Source: Stieleria maiorica (lineage in GTDB: Bacteria; Planctomycetota; Planctomycetia; Pirellulales; Pirellulaceae). Taken from it: a stretch of DNA of 64,000 nucleotides. Below are positions 8,053-16,683 of the stretch, piece after piece. Location of the stretch: contig NZ_CP036264.1 of the NCBI RefSeq assembly GCF_008035925.1, positions 5,516,402 to 5,580,401 of the forward strand. The letters run 5' to 3'. Below the pieces are notes generated by a model. That model was given only the letters and a program-made list of their open reading frames with translations. It was not told where the DNA came from and ran no database searches. Positions within the stretch are counted from its first letter, which is position 1, and each line of letters begins with the position of its first letter. Both the position numbers and the translations under genes were made by a program.

Positions 8053-8889
8053 ATGACCTTACTTGGGAAGTCGTTTACCGTCATCATTTTCCTGCTCAGC
8101 CTGTCCTTCATGGTCTTGGCCTTGGCGGTCAATGCTTCGCATCGCAATTGGCGCGATGTCGTGTTGGGGCCGAGCGGCTACAAGGAACGAATTGAGGCAA
8201 TTTCTCGCGAGAATGAACAACTCGAGGACGCCAAACAGCGTGCTCAAGCGGCACTCAGCCGCGAGCAAGTCGCCCGCCGAACCGCCTTGGCAGCCTTGCA
8301 AACCCAGTTGGACCAGTTGCAAGAAGAATTGCAATTGCGAATCAGCTCGGTTCAAAAACTCGAAGGCGAACTCTCCAACTTGGCTCAGCTGGACAAGATC
8401 CGGGCAACCGAGTTGCAAACACTGACCGACACGACCGCGAAACTGCGTGATCAGGTTCGCAAGGAGCAGGAAGATCGCGACGCACTGTTCGCCCAGACGT
8501 TGGTGCTGCAAGACAAGTTGAACGAAGCCCGCGGCGTCCGGTTGGAATTTCAAACCCGCAACCTGGCGTTGCAAAAAGAGCTGACACGTTTCCGTGAAGT
8601 CGCCGATCATCTGGGAATCGATCCCAACGAACCGTTGGATGGTGCACCGCCGGAGCGAAACGGCAACGTCTTGGTCATCAATCGAACCAAGGGCCTGGCC
8701 GAGGTTTCGATCGGGATGGATGACGGGATCCGTCCCGGACACGAATTGGAAGTGACCCGAAAATCTCGCTACATCGGACGATTGAAGGTTCTAAAAGCGA
8801 CCCCCAACCGCGCCGTCGGCGAGATCATGAAAGACTACAGCGAAGGATTTATCTTGGAGGGTGACCGTGTCGACACTTCCATCGACTGA
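8053..8889 (+). CDS. Membrane-anchored coiled-coil protein with beta-barrel tail
   Basis: A 278-residue protein. One N-terminal transmembrane helix (about residues 8-27) is followed by a long coiled coil (about 44-195, dense in Glu/Gln/Leu/Arg heptads). The C-terminal domain of about 75 residues begins NGNVLVINRTKGLAEVSIG and contains DDGIRPGHELEV and a terminal EGFILEGDRV. That tail resembles the small beta domain found in FlgT-C/MreC-like proteins. A larger protein at 16684-18165 has the same order of parts. The topology suggests an envelope scaffold with the coil in the periplasm. No specific function is assigned. The last 23 bases overlap the next gene. Confidence 0.7.
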   Translation: MTLLGKSFTVIIFLLSLSFMVLALAVNASHRNWRDVVLGPSGYKERIEAISRENEQLEDAKQRAQAALSREQVARRTALAALQTQLDQLQEELQLRISSVQKLEGELSNLAQLDKIRATELQTLTDTTAKLRDQVRKEQEDRDALFAQTLVLQDKLNEARGVRLEFQTRNLALQKELTRFREVADHLGIDPNEPLDGAPPERNGNVLVINRTKGLAEVSIGMDDGIRPGHELEVTRKSRYIGRLKVLKATPNRAVGEIMKDYSEGFILEGDRVDTSID

Positions 8890-9067
8890 GGGTGGCAAAC
8901 AGCCGCCAAGCGTTTACACCGTGATGCTCATCCTGAGCATGGTGTTCCTGTTGATCGCCGTGATCGCAATGTGGATCGAACTGCGACGCTGGGCGCCGGA
9001 TTACTTCCGTACCAGTGGCGCCAATCCGATGGTCCAAGTCGTCCACGACGTCGACCACTTCGCCTAG
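8867..9067 (+). CDS. Small single-TM protein
   Basis: A 66-residue protein with one transmembrane helix (about residues 14-34, VYTVMLILSMVFLLIAVIAM) and a short C-terminal tail. Two GTG starts compete at 8861 and 8867. The TTGGAGG at 8854-8860 is 6 bases from the second, so 8867 is chosen. It overlaps the preceding coiled-coil gene by 23 bases, which implies translational coupling and a joint role in the membrane. No family is recognised. Confidence 0.65.
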   Translation: MSTLPSTEGGKQPPSVYTVMLILSMVFLLIAVIAMWIELRRWAPDYFRTSGANPMVQVVHDVDHFA

Positions 9068-9080
9068 AGATTCCGCAACG

Positions 9081-9143
9081 GTAGTGGACGACGCGAGGAG
9101 TCCTCGTCGCTGGCCATCCGGATGGACTCGTCGCCTCGTCCAC
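9081..9143. repeat. Imperfect inverted repeat
   Basis: Arms of about 20 bases (AGTGGACGACGCGAGGAGTC and GACTCGTCGCCTCGTCCACT) pair with few mismatches around a GC-rich loop. It lies between the stop of the small TM gene and the convergent SDR gene, so it may serve as a terminator for either side. Confidence 0.5.
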
Positions 9144-9168
9144 TCCCCGAAAGCCTTGGCGGCTTCCG

Positions 9169-9966
9169 CTACTGGCCGGATCGCTTTTGCAACAGCCAAT
9201 TCATCAGCGGCGGACAGAGGCGGTCGGCGTACACGAGCAGCTTTCCGCCCACGCTGAGCACGACTTCGGCACGTCGCTTTCGGATCGCCGTCAGCGTCGC
9301 CGCGGCGACGCGTTCGGCCGGCCAACTGCCGATACTCTTGGAGGTCGCTCCGGCGTCCGACTCGACCAACGTGTCAAAGAACTCGCTGCGTGTCGTACTG
9401 GGGCTGACCAATGTCACCTGGACCGACGCCCCGGCCAGTTCGGCGCGCAACGCATCACTCCATCCGTGCATTGCGAACTTGCTGGCACAGTATTCGGATT
9501 TGTCCGGGACCGCCCGATGCCCTAAGACACTGCCGAGATTGCAGATCACGGCATCGCCGCTGGATTTCAAGTACGGCATCAATCGACGCGTCAGCTCGGC
9601 AGGGGCGAAGAAGTTGACCTCCATGATCTTCCGCAACCGCGATTCGGTCGCCCGTTCGAAAGGCCCGATTCCGCCGATTCCGGCGTTATTGACCAGCAAG
9701 TCCAATCTCCCGCCGCGCGAGCGAACCTGCGATTCAATCTGCCCGCGGGTCTGGGGGTCGGTCACGTCGCCGACGATCGGCAACAACATGCCATCGGCAC
9801 GATCGCGTCCGATCTGGTCGGCCAACTCCTGCAGCCGATCTCCGCGGCGAGCGACGGCAATCACACAGCAGCGACGCGCGACGAGCTGTTTTGACAAGCA
9901 ACGTCCGATGCCGCTGCTGGCGCCGGTGACGACCGCCAGTTTTCCGCTCGGATTCCAGTGCGCCAC
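9169..9966 (-). CDS. SDR-family oxidoreductase
   Basis: Short-chain dehydrogenase/reductase of 265 residues with a GTG start at 9966. It has the N-terminal NAD(P)-binding VVTGASSGIGRCL, the structural LVNNAGIGG, a Ser (NLGSVLG) and the catalytic YCASK (Tyr-x-x-x-Lys). Basic residues after beta-2 (AVARRGDRL) suggest NADPH preference. The substrate is unknown. The tail (YADRLCPPLMNWLLQKR) is hydrophobic/basic, as in membrane-associated SDRs. The start lies 29 bases after the hflX stop on the same strand, so the two are probably cotranscribed. Confidence 0.9.
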   Translation of the reverse strand: MAHWNPSGKLAVVTGASSGIGRCLSKQLVARRCCVIAVARRGDRLQELADQIGRDRADGMLLPIVGDVTDPQTRGQIESQVRSRGGRLDLLVNNAGIGGIGPFERATESRLRKIMEVNFFAPAELTRRLMPYLKSSGDAVICNLGSVLGHRAVPDKSEYCASKFAMHGWSDALRAELAGASVQVTLVSPSTTRSEFFDTLVESDAGATSKSIGSWPAERVAAATLTAIRKRRAEVVLSVGGKLLVYADRLCPPLMNWLLQKRSGQ

Positions 9967-9995
9967 GGCGACCGTCCTGTTGTAGCAGCGCCGAA

Positions 9996-11360
9996 TTAGG
10001 CGACGTCAGTGGCCGGAGTATCGACGGACGCCGTGTCGACGGCGGGTTCGACCGCAGCGTCACGGGGCGCAAACGTCCCGGTCCCCGCCGGCCGGATCGA
10101 AACGGCGGACTTGCGTGCCGGTCCCATCGCCGCGACGGGCATCTTGACGCGGACCTTGACGACATCGGCACCGTAGTGCTGTGAAACGATCTCGCCTTTG
10201 GCCGCCAAATACGCCAGCAACTTTCCGTCCCCCGGTTCGACTTCGATGTCCAGATCCAGAAACTCGCGACCGAGCGCTTCACCGACCGCTTCGGTCAACA
10301 TCTCGATCCCCTTCGCACTCTTCGCGCTCACCGGAACGGCGTTCGGGTAACGATCCAGCACACGATTCAACATCGCCGGCGACTTGATCGCATCGATCTT
10401 GTTGAGCACCAGCAGCGTGTCCTTCTCCTCGATCTCCAACTCGCTGAGCACCTTGTACACGGCGCTAATCTGGTCGAACACGTTCGGGTTACTGGCATCG
10501 GCGACGTGTAACAACAAATCCGCCTGCCGCGTCTCTTCCAGCGTCGATTTAAAGCTGGCAACCAACGAGTGCGGCAAATCGCGAATGAATCCGACCGTAT
10601 CACTCAGCAACACCGTGCCCCAATGCGGCAGGTACCAACGACGGGTGCGGGTATCCAACGTGGCAAACAACTTGTCTTCGGCCTGAACGCCGGCGGCGGT
10701 CAAGGCGTTCATCAGCGTGCTCTTGCCGGCGTTGGTGTAGCCGACCAACGAAACCGTCGGCGCCTCTTTGCGCGAAGCGACTTGGCGCTCACGACGGGAT
10801 TCGACCTTGCCCAGTTCCTGCTTCAAATCATGAATGCGTTTCTGGGCCAATCGACGGTCGACTTCCAATTGCTTTTCGCCGGGGCCCCGCATGCCGACAC
10901 CCATCGCTTGGCGCGAAAGGTGAGTCCACATCCGCTTCAAGCGTGGAAGCGAGTACTCCAACTGTGCCAACTCGACGGCCAACCGCGATTCATAGGTTCG
11001 AGCCCCCGCGGCGAAGATGTCCAAAATCAACTCCGTCCGGTCCAACACCTTGGCACCGATCGCTTTTTCAAGATTTCGGATTTGCCCCGGAGTCAGTTCG
11101 TTGTCGAAGATCACCACGTCAGCCTTGGTCTTTTCGACCAGCAGACGTAATTCTTCGACCTTTCCTTTGCCGAGATACGTGCCGTGTTCAGCCGAAGCAC
11201 GACGCTGAATCAATTCGCCGACCACTTGGGTACCGGCCGTGGTTGCCAATCCGTGCAATTCCTCAAGCGGGTCTGCCGGAGCGGGTGTGTCGGGCAGGAT
11301 CAAGCGTGCCAAAACACTTCGTTCCGGAGTGTCATCACTGACGTTATGTGGTTCACGCAC
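9996..11360 (-). CDS. hflX: GTPase HflX
   Basis: Ribosome-associated GTPase of 454 residues, which splits or rescues stalled 70S/50S particles under stress. The N-terminal HflX domain includes TYLGKGKVEEL and FDNELTPGQIRNLE, and is followed by the glycine-rich GVGMRGPGEKQLE linker. The G domain has GYTNAGKST (G1), DTVGFIRDLP (G3) and LNKID (G4). The start codon is GTG. The C-terminal 40 residues are Ala/Pro/Thr/Asp-rich and exceed the usual family end. The downstream SDR gene is probably in the same transcript. Confidence 0.95.
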   Translation of the reverse strand: MREPHNVSDDTPERSVLARLILPDTPAPADPLEELHGLATTAGTQVVGELIQRRASAEHGTYLGKGKVEELRLLVEKTKADVVIFDNELTPGQIRNLEKAIGAKVLDRTELILDIFAAGARTYESRLAVELAQLEYSLPRLKRMWTHLSRQAMGVGMRGPGEKQLEVDRRLAQKRIHDLKQELGKVESRRERQVASRKEAPTVSLVGYTNAGKSTLMNALTAAGVQAEDKLFATLDTRTRRWYLPHWGTVLLSDTVGFIRDLPHSLVASFKSTLEETRQADLLLHVADASNPNVFDQISAVYKVLSELEIEEKDTLLVLNKIDAIKSPAMLNRVLDRYPNAVPVSAKSAKGIEMLTEAVGEALGREFLDLDIEVEPGDGKLLAYLAAKGEIVSQHYGADVVKVRVKMPVAAMGPARKSAVSIRPAGTGTFAPRDAAVEPAVDTASVDTPATDVA

Positions 11361-11709
11361 TTAGGGAATCGTCCTCCTAAAAAAGGTCGGGTCACTGCGG
11401 ACACCTGTATTATAGCTGAGCAAGTCTGGCACGGTCTGCCGGGTGGTTTCCGAAGGAGCAGATCCCATGCCAACCAATGGTAGATCAGCCCCTTTCGGCC
11501 GAATTGTACGGCTTTTGAGGGCAAAACCCAAAGGAGATTCGACCAGATTCGGACATCGCCCGCCCGGACATCGCCCGCCCCTAGGGGGCTCACCACCGGA
11601 TGCCCCTTCAGACGCCGTTTGCTGCAGCAGGGTTCGCATGTAGCTGGGCTTCGTCGCAATGCAGAACGCCGCGAAGAAAAAGATCGGACGGATCGAGAGC
11701 GATACGGTA
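11361..11709. other. Intergenic region with short direct repeat
   Basis: The 349 bases between the MaoC-like gene and hflX hold no supported gene. A tandem pair of a 15-base unit (CGGACATCGCCCGCC) occupies 11550-11579. The hflX promoter should lie here but I cannot assign it. Confidence 0.4.
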
Positions 11710-12321
11710 TCAGCGTGGCTTTTTGCGACCGCGTGCTTTGGAGGCAACCAGCGTGACAAAATAGCCCTCTTGGACGACACTGCCGGCTTCATTGACCAGC
11801 TGCCGAAGCCATCGCACCTTCACGGCGCGGCGTCCGTGGGGTTCGATTTCAACGATCTCATTGCGCGCTTGAACGCGGTCGCCCAAGAAAACCGGGGCGA
11901 CAAACCGCCAGTCCTCGACCGAAACGAACGCCAGCGTCGATGCCTTGGGGTGATTGGTCCCCAAACCCGCCAGGATGCTCAGGCCCAACAAACCATGGGC
12001 GATCGGCTTGCCGTAAGGGGATTCCGCCCCCTGATCCCCGTGCAGCGCGGTGTGGTCGCCCGTCAAATTTGCGAATTCCTGGACATCGTCAGCGGTCACC
12101 TGACGCATCTCGGTGGTCCAGATATCGCCAACCGCCAAGTCTTCTGCGTACAACGTACGGGGGGGCGAAATAAGCGTTTGCGATTCGGGCTCCGCCGGCG
12201 ACGCGACGTCGCGATTCGATGCAAAGGCATCGCAATCCATCTTGGGGTCCCGTCTGCGTGCCGTTCGAACATTGGGTTCCGCGTCGACATTAACGGCACT
12301 TGATTCGATCATCGGATCCAC
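11710..12321 (-). CDS. MaoC-like hotdog dehydratase
   Basis: A 203-residue protein with a C-terminal MaoC-like hotdog domain of about 140 residues. The signature is ANLTGDHTALHGD (catalytic Asp...His of R-hydratases), followed by YGKPIAHGLLGLSILAGL. Enzymes of this family hydrate enoyl-CoA to (R)-3-hydroxyacyl-CoA or dehydrate related thioesters; the substrate is undetermined. The first 55 residues are polar and unconserved-looking. The GTG at 12321 has a weak AAGAG six bases upstream; the ATG at 12312 is the alternative start. Confidence 0.88.
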   Translation of the reverse strand: MDPMIESSAVNVDAEPNVRTARRRDPKMDCDAFASNRDVASPAEPESQTLISPPRTLYAEDLAVGDIWTTEMRQVTADDVQEFANLTGDHTALHGDQGAESPYGKPIAHGLLGLSILAGLGTNHPKASTLAFVSVEDWRFVAPVFLGDRVQARNEIVEIEPHGRRAVKVRWLRQLVNEAGSVVQEGYFVTLVASKARGRKKPR

Positions 12322-12621
12322 GGCAAACTCTTAGGACAGACGGGGGGCGACGCGTGTCGACATGCGACGCCCAACATCATGCCGCATTCGGCCGTGACTT
12401 CCTAGGATTGCGGGGCAACAATCTGCGGTTTTTCCCAGCGTTTTTGGATATTATTGGATTGCGGCGTCCAGGGTGATCAAACCGACTGGGGGGCGAAGGC
12501 AGACTTAGTAAACTGAGGCACTCCGTCGCGTGTCGTTCTGGCTTGCGCCTAAGATAGAATAGAGGCGTGATCAACGCCGTACCTGTAATTCTCACCAAAC
12601 TTCCCACCTGCGAATCCCGCC
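12322..12621. promoter_or_regulatory. Divergent intergenic region
   Basis: The 300 bases between divergent genes must hold both promoters. A possible -10 (TAGAAT, 12555-12560) for the plus-strand gene has no convincing -35. Nothing else is recognised. Confidence 0.3.
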
Positions 12622-13887
12622 ATGAGCACACGGTTGACCGTCCGTCTCTGTCTCACCCTCCCAATCCTCATCACGCTCGTGTCGGCCACCTGGACCGACG
12701 CCGATGCCGGCAAACCGGTGGAATTCACGGTGCGGATGCTCGCCTTGGATGCCAATGAAGGGATCGCCGCTGGCGACGTCGACGGCGATGGAAAGACCGA
12801 TTTGGTGGCCGGCCGCCAGTGGTACAAGGGCGGCGACTGGGCGGCACGACCGCTGCGTAACATCGACGACTGGAACGGTTACGTCCAAAGCAACGGCGAC
12901 TACCTGTTTGACGTCAACGGCGACGGCCGGCTGGATGTCATCGCCGGATCGTTCTTGCCGACGGAAGTTTTCTGGTACGAGAATCCCGGCGAAGAGGCGC
13001 TCCGGCTGGGCAAGCAATGGCCGGCGCATCTGCTGAAAGACACCAAGAAGTCGCAAAACGAAGGCCAGCTGTTTGAAGACCTGGACGGTGACGGGCGTCC
13101 GGAATGGATCGTCAACAGCTGGAAAAAGGACTGTCCGATGATGGTCTATCGCCTGGTCGATCGACCGGCTGGCAATGACGCCGCGGCCGACGACGGCGAG
13201 TCGGGTGCAAAGGCAGGCGGGGGCAAAAAGGCGGCTGCCCAAGCCAGCCCGTCCGCCAAATATGCCCTGGCGGGACACATGCTTGGTGAATCCGCCAACG
13301 GACACGGGGTCGCCGTCGGCGATCTAAACGGGGACGGGAAAATCGATGTGCTGGTCGGCCAAGGCTGGTATGAGCAACCGCAATCCGACCCCTGGGGCCA
13401 ACCGTGGATCTTCCACGCCGATTGGGACCTGCACAGCTCGCTGCCGATGATCGTGACCGACTTGGATCAAGACGGCGACAGCGATCTGATCATCGGCAAA
13501 GGCCACGATTACGGGCTGTCGTGGTGGGAGCAAACCGATCCGGACAAGGAGACCGGCAAGCTTAGTTTTACGGTTCACGAGATCGATTCCAGTTACAGCC
13601 AACCCCACACGCTGGCCTGGGTCGACCTGGACGGCGACGGAAATAAGGACCTGATCACGGGGAAACGTTACTACGCCCACAACAGCCGTGACCCCGGTGG
13701 CACCGAACCGCCGTGCCTGTACTACTACACCTGGGACCAAGAATCCAAGTCGTTCGAGCGTCATACGATCGACGAAGGTCACGTCGGATGTGGCCTGCAA
13801 ATCGTCGCCGAGGATCTAAACGGTGACTCCAAAGTCGACATCGCGGTGGCCGGCAAAAGCGGCACCTATCTGTTGCTGGCTCAATGA
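12622..13887 (+). CDS. Secreted FG-GAP/VCBS repeat protein
   Basis: A 421-residue exported protein with a signal peptide (about residues 1-28, cleaved after TDADA). The mature part is a beta-propeller built of about seven FG-GAP/VCBS blades, each carrying a DxDxDG calcium-loop motif: DVDGDGKTDLV, DVNGDGRLDVI, DLDGDGRPEWI, DLNGDGKIDVL, DLDQDGDSDLI, DLDGDGNKDLI and DLNGDSKVDIA. Between blades 3 and 4 is a Gly/Ala/Lys-rich insert (about residues 190-215). Such proteins are calcium-binding surface or periplasmic propellers of unknown ligand. The stop codon overlaps the start of the MazG-like gene (ATGA), so translation is probably coupled. Confidence 0.88.
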   Translation: MSTRLTVRLCLTLPILITLVSATWTDADAGKPVEFTVRMLALDANEGIAAGDVDGDGKTDLVAGRQWYKGGDWAARPLRNIDDWNGYVQSNGDYLFDVNGDGRLDVIAGSFLPTEVFWYENPGEEALRLGKQWPAHLLKDTKKSQNEGQLFEDLDGDGRPEWIVNSWKKDCPMMVYRLVDRPAGNDAAADDGESGAKAGGGKKAAAQASPSAKYALAGHMLGESANGHGVAVGDLNGDGKIDVLVGQGWYEQPQSDPWGQPWIFHADWDLHSSLPMIVTDLDQDGDSDLIIGKGHDYGLSWWEQTDPDKETGKLSFTVHEIDSSYSQPHTLAWVDLDGDGNKDLITGKRYYAHNSRDPGGTEPPCLYYYTWDQESKSFERHTIDEGHVGCGLQIVAEDLNGDSKVDIAVAGKSGTYLLLAQ

Positions 13888-14240
13888 ATCGATCCCCTGC
13901 CCCGTCCGCGCTGACACTGCGTCAAGCGCAAGACGATGTCGACCGCTGGATTCAAACCATCGGCGTCCGTTACTTCAGCGAGCTGACCAATCTGGCCCAA
14001 CTGGTCGAAGAGGTCGGCGAAGTCGCCAGGATTCTGTCGCGAACCCGCGGCGAACAGTCCTATAAATCGACTGACGAGCCCGGTGAATTGGCCGATGAAT
14101 TGGCCGACGTGCTGTTCGTCACGATTTGTCTGGCCAATCAGTCCGGCATCGACCTGACCGAAGCGCTGCGGGCGAACCTGGAAAAGAAAACCTCGCGCGA
14201 CAAAGACCGCCACCGCAACAATGAAAAGCTGCGGGAGTAA
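13884..14240 (+). CDS. MazG-like nucleotide pyrophosphohydrolase
   Basis: A 118-residue all-alpha protein of the MazG/RS21-C6/dCTPase superfamily, which hydrolyses NTPs or dNTPs to monophosphates. It has the magnesium-binding pattern LVEEVGEVAR (Glu-Glu-x-x-Glu) and ELADELADVLF (Glu...Asp). The single-domain length matches dCTPase/MazG-like enzymes rather than the two-domain MazG. The ATG overlaps the preceding stop by 4 bases. The pairing with a secreted propeller protein is unexplained. Confidence 0.87.
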   Translation: MNRSPAPSALTLRQAQDDVDRWIQTIGVRYFSELTNLAQLVEEVGEVARILSRTRGEQSYKSTDEPGELADELADVLFVTICLANQSGIDLTEALRANLEKKTSRDKDRHRNNEKLRE

Positions 14241-14334
14241 ATTTCCGGCGCGGAGGATCGCCAACGGCCTGTTGATTGAATCGTATCCAGGGGGACTAGG
14301 CCAGACGCGTCGTTTGGCCTTTACCCGCCCTCGT

Positions 14335-14935
14335 AGAGGTCGTGCGGTTTTTGGGAATTCACCCTCCCTGGCAGGAGGGTCGAGCGCAGCGAGGAGCATT
14401 GGCCCCAAGTTAAGGCGGGGAACTATTGAACACGCGAAGTCACCCTCCCCTCCAGTGCATTGGTGTTTATTTAAATCGGTCCGCAATTTAGGGCATGACT
14501 CCCCTCTCCCTAAAACAGATCGCGCAAACAGAATTTGATCGCGGAAGGATGATGACCGCGATCTGTTTTGGGGAGAGGGGTTGGGGGTGAGGGGCCGTAC
14601 ACCCGACCAGTTTCCGCGGCGTTGGCCCCCTCATCCCCAGCCCTTCTCCCCCCGCAAAGCCGGGGTAGAAGGGAGCCATTGTATGTTGTGTTGACTGTGC
14701 GTTGTGTTGACATCAATGCTTCCAACGTGGGTTTCGTCTTAACTTGATGCCTATGGGGTCGAGCGCAGCGAGGGGAGGTCGAACGGTGAATCATCGGACC
14801 AACTTTCGTCCTCGGATCACGTCGAAACGCAGATCAACCCTCCCCGCGTCGTCGCCTACTCCTCCGCGACCCTCCCAGAGGGAGGATGAAGGCGTAAACG
14901 CCTGAACTATCAAAGATAAAAACCGCACGACCTCT
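14335..14935. repeat. Nested inverted-repeat element (MITE-like)
   Basis: A 601-base segment bounded by perfect 18-base inverted repeats (AGAGGTCGTGCGGTTTTT at 14335-14352 and its complement at 14918-14935). Inside it are second-level inverted blocks: ACCCTCCCTGG...GGAGGGTCG near 14361-14384, facing a mirrored copy near 14866-14890. At the core is a long hairpin, 14501-14524 with 14557-14580, pairing at 23 of 24 positions around a 32-base loop. The right arm of that hairpin also pairs with 14627-14651. There is no open frame with coding character. The whole gap (14241-15071) is otherwise empty. Confidence 0.7.
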
Positions 14936-15071
14936 GGAAGTGAGAGTGCCTACGCGTGCTTGATGGCACCATTGCGCTCGGCCTGGCGTATCGGAAGAAT
15001 CATCAAGCCGCCAAGAGTTCGCAGTGGAGGGGCGGTCACCCACGGGTCGTCGCAGACCTTGCCGACTTCCG

Positions 15072-15968
15072 CTACGAGGCGATCTTCCGCAGCACGAACA
15101 AGCCTTCCAGCAGCTCCTTGTCGAACGGCAGCGGGTCGTCGATGTCGTAGGCAAAATCGAACGATTCGACCAATTCGAATTGGTCGCTGACCTTCTTGAA
15201 CAGCCGTTTCAGCTGGGTCGGTGTGTACAGCCGCAGCGGAAACTCGCTTTGAATGCGGATCACTTCGCCGCTGGATTTGACCGCTCGCAATTTGACGCGC
15301 AGCGTTTCCAGACGCTTTTTGGCATCGGTGTGTGGCACGCTGATCGTTGTCGTCAGCGTCGTGCCGGCTTGACGCATTTTGAAACGTTCGACGACCGCTT
15401 CGTAGTCTTCTTCGGGCACTAAGTGCATGCCCAAAATGTAGATCCCGCCGGTAGCCAAACAGTCGGCCATGCTCCGCAGATGGGCCAGCGCGTCCTTTTC
15501 GGTCAACAGATGCCGAAAGGTATTGTACGTGCAAAATGCCGCGTCGAAGGGCTTGTCGAAATCCAAGTGCGTCATGTCGCCCTTGACGCATGTCGCCGCT
15601 AAACCGCGACGATTCAACTTGCGGCGCATGTAATTCAACATCGCGTCGCTGAGGTCCAATCCCGTCGCGTCGTAACCCTTGGCGGCCATCGCGACGACCA
15701 ACCGTCCGCTGCCGCAACCGGGTTCAAAAACGCGCCGCACGCGACGGTCGGCATAGCGTCGGAAGGCTTCTTCAAAGAACGCCACTTCGACCGGCGTTTC
15801 TTCCCGAAACAGCATGTCGAAGTATTGGGGATGATCGTACCAGTTTGCCAAGAGTGTGATGCCCAGGTTGTATTTCTCGATCGGCGCAAGAACGCAATTC
15901 GATTCAATTCGGATCGCTTTCGTTTTCGTTTTCGCTTTCCGAAGCCGGTTCGGAAGGACTTTCTTCAA
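15072..15968 (-). CDS. Class I SAM-dependent methyltransferase
   Basis: Rossmann-fold methyltransferase. Motif I is VFEPGCGSGRLVVAMA, followed by GLDLSDAML (acidic residue after beta-2), KGDMTHLDF and FDAAFCTYNTFRHL. The substrate is unknown. The conserved region starts at YNLGITLLANWYDHPQYFD, but no ATG or GTG lies just before it. Possible starts are the ATG at 16028 (overlapping the upstream gene by 125 bases), the TTG at 15968 (overlap 65; used here) and the TTG at 15851 (no overlap, 259 residues). The extra N-terminal residues are Lys/Arg-rich and match the reverse frame of the Glu/Ser-rich tail of the upstream gene, so the shortest form may be right. Confidence 0.85.
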   Translation of the reverse strand: MKKVLPNRLRKAKTKTKAIRIESNCVLAPIEKYNLGITLLANWYDHPQYFDMLFREETPVEVAFFEEAFRRYADRRVRRVFEPGCGSGRLVVAMAAKGYDATGLDLSDAMLNYMRRKLNRRGLAATCVKGDMTHLDFDKPFDAAFCTYNTFRHLLTEKDALAHLRSMADCLATGGIYILGMHLVPEEDYEAVVERFKMRQAGTTLTTTISVPHTDAKKRLETLRVKLRAVKSSGEVIRIQSEFPLRLYTPTQLKRLFKKVSDQFELVESFDFAYDIDDPLPFDKELLEGLFVLRKIAS

Positions 15969-16443
15969 CCGGGACGATTTTGCCGAACAAATGGCCGCCG
16001 TGCTCGCCGTGCTGCCACGTCCCGGCATAGCGTCCCGCGTCGGGGCCGGCCTGGATCAAGACTCTCGCGTCAAAGGTCCCCATGCCGGGAATCCACAGCG
16101 AATCCAGCGTGATCACCGGCGTGTTTCCGGACCACAGGATCTTTAAATCCATCGGCAATTCCTGGTCGACGTTCCCGTACTTGATCCGCGCGGTCAGCCG
16201 ATACAAATCCGCTGCGGGAAGTTTTTCACAGGACTTGATCGTGTAGGCTTCCGTCTTCGGAGTCCCGTCTTTTCCGTCGACGGTGAATTTGCCGATGAAC
16301 TGAGTCCCACTCAGGTACGCTGCCAATCGGGTCTCGCGCGGGGTCGGTTCATTTCCTCGCGAGGACTCGGGCGTGATCATACCCGAAGCAATCAATCCCA
16401 ACGCCAGGAACGCCGGCGACAGATGAAATAGACGAGTCGTCAT
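15904..16443 (-). CDS. Secreted hypothetical protein
   Basis: A 179-residue protein. A signal peptide covers about residues 1-30 (FLALGLIASGMI core). The mature part of about 130 residues is beta-rich with no known domain (phrases FIGKFTVDGKDG, ITLDSLWIPGMG, GTWQHGEHGGHLFGKI). The last 20 residues are an acidic Ser/Glu/Asn tail. The final GTWQHGEHGGHLFGKI resembles ends of small lipocalin-like secreted planctomycete proteins, but this is only an impression. The 3' end overlaps the methyltransferase gene. Confidence 0.7.
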   Translation of the reverse strand: MTTRLFHLSPAFLALGLIASGMITPESSRGNEPTPRETRLAAYLSGTQFIGKFTVDGKDGTPKTEAYTIKSCEKLPAADLYRLTARIKYGNVDQELPMDLKILWSGNTPVITLDSLWIPGMGTFDARVLIQAGPDAGRYAGTWQHGEHGGHLFGKIVPVEESPSEPASESENENESDPN

Positions 16444-16598
16444 GGTGGCACCTCGGAGAGCAACGGTTCAACGCCACCAGTTTAACGTCGTCCGATCGTC
16501 AGATAAGAGCGGCCGGCGAGGATCGGCGCAGAAAAAACGGGATCGGCTTGGACACCGATCCCAAACAAGTCGATCGCAGAGAGCGAAACATTACGTTG

Positions 16599-16663
16599 AC
16601 GTAGCTACGTTCGACGCGAGCGTGGAACACACCGTGGATCCACCTTCTGGCGAAGGTAGCTAC
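16599..16663. repeat. REP family A pair
   Basis: Two units of the GTAGCTAC repeat face each other: ACGTAGCTACGTTCGACGCG onward at 16599-16625 and CCACCTTCTGGCGAAGGTAG plus CTAC at 16640-16663. The second unit is the same sequence that borders the RAYT remnant at 42187. The palindromic core is CACCTTC-TGGC-GAAGGTG. Confidence 0.7.
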
Positions 16664-16683
16664 ATTTGCCCACGTCAAACGTC

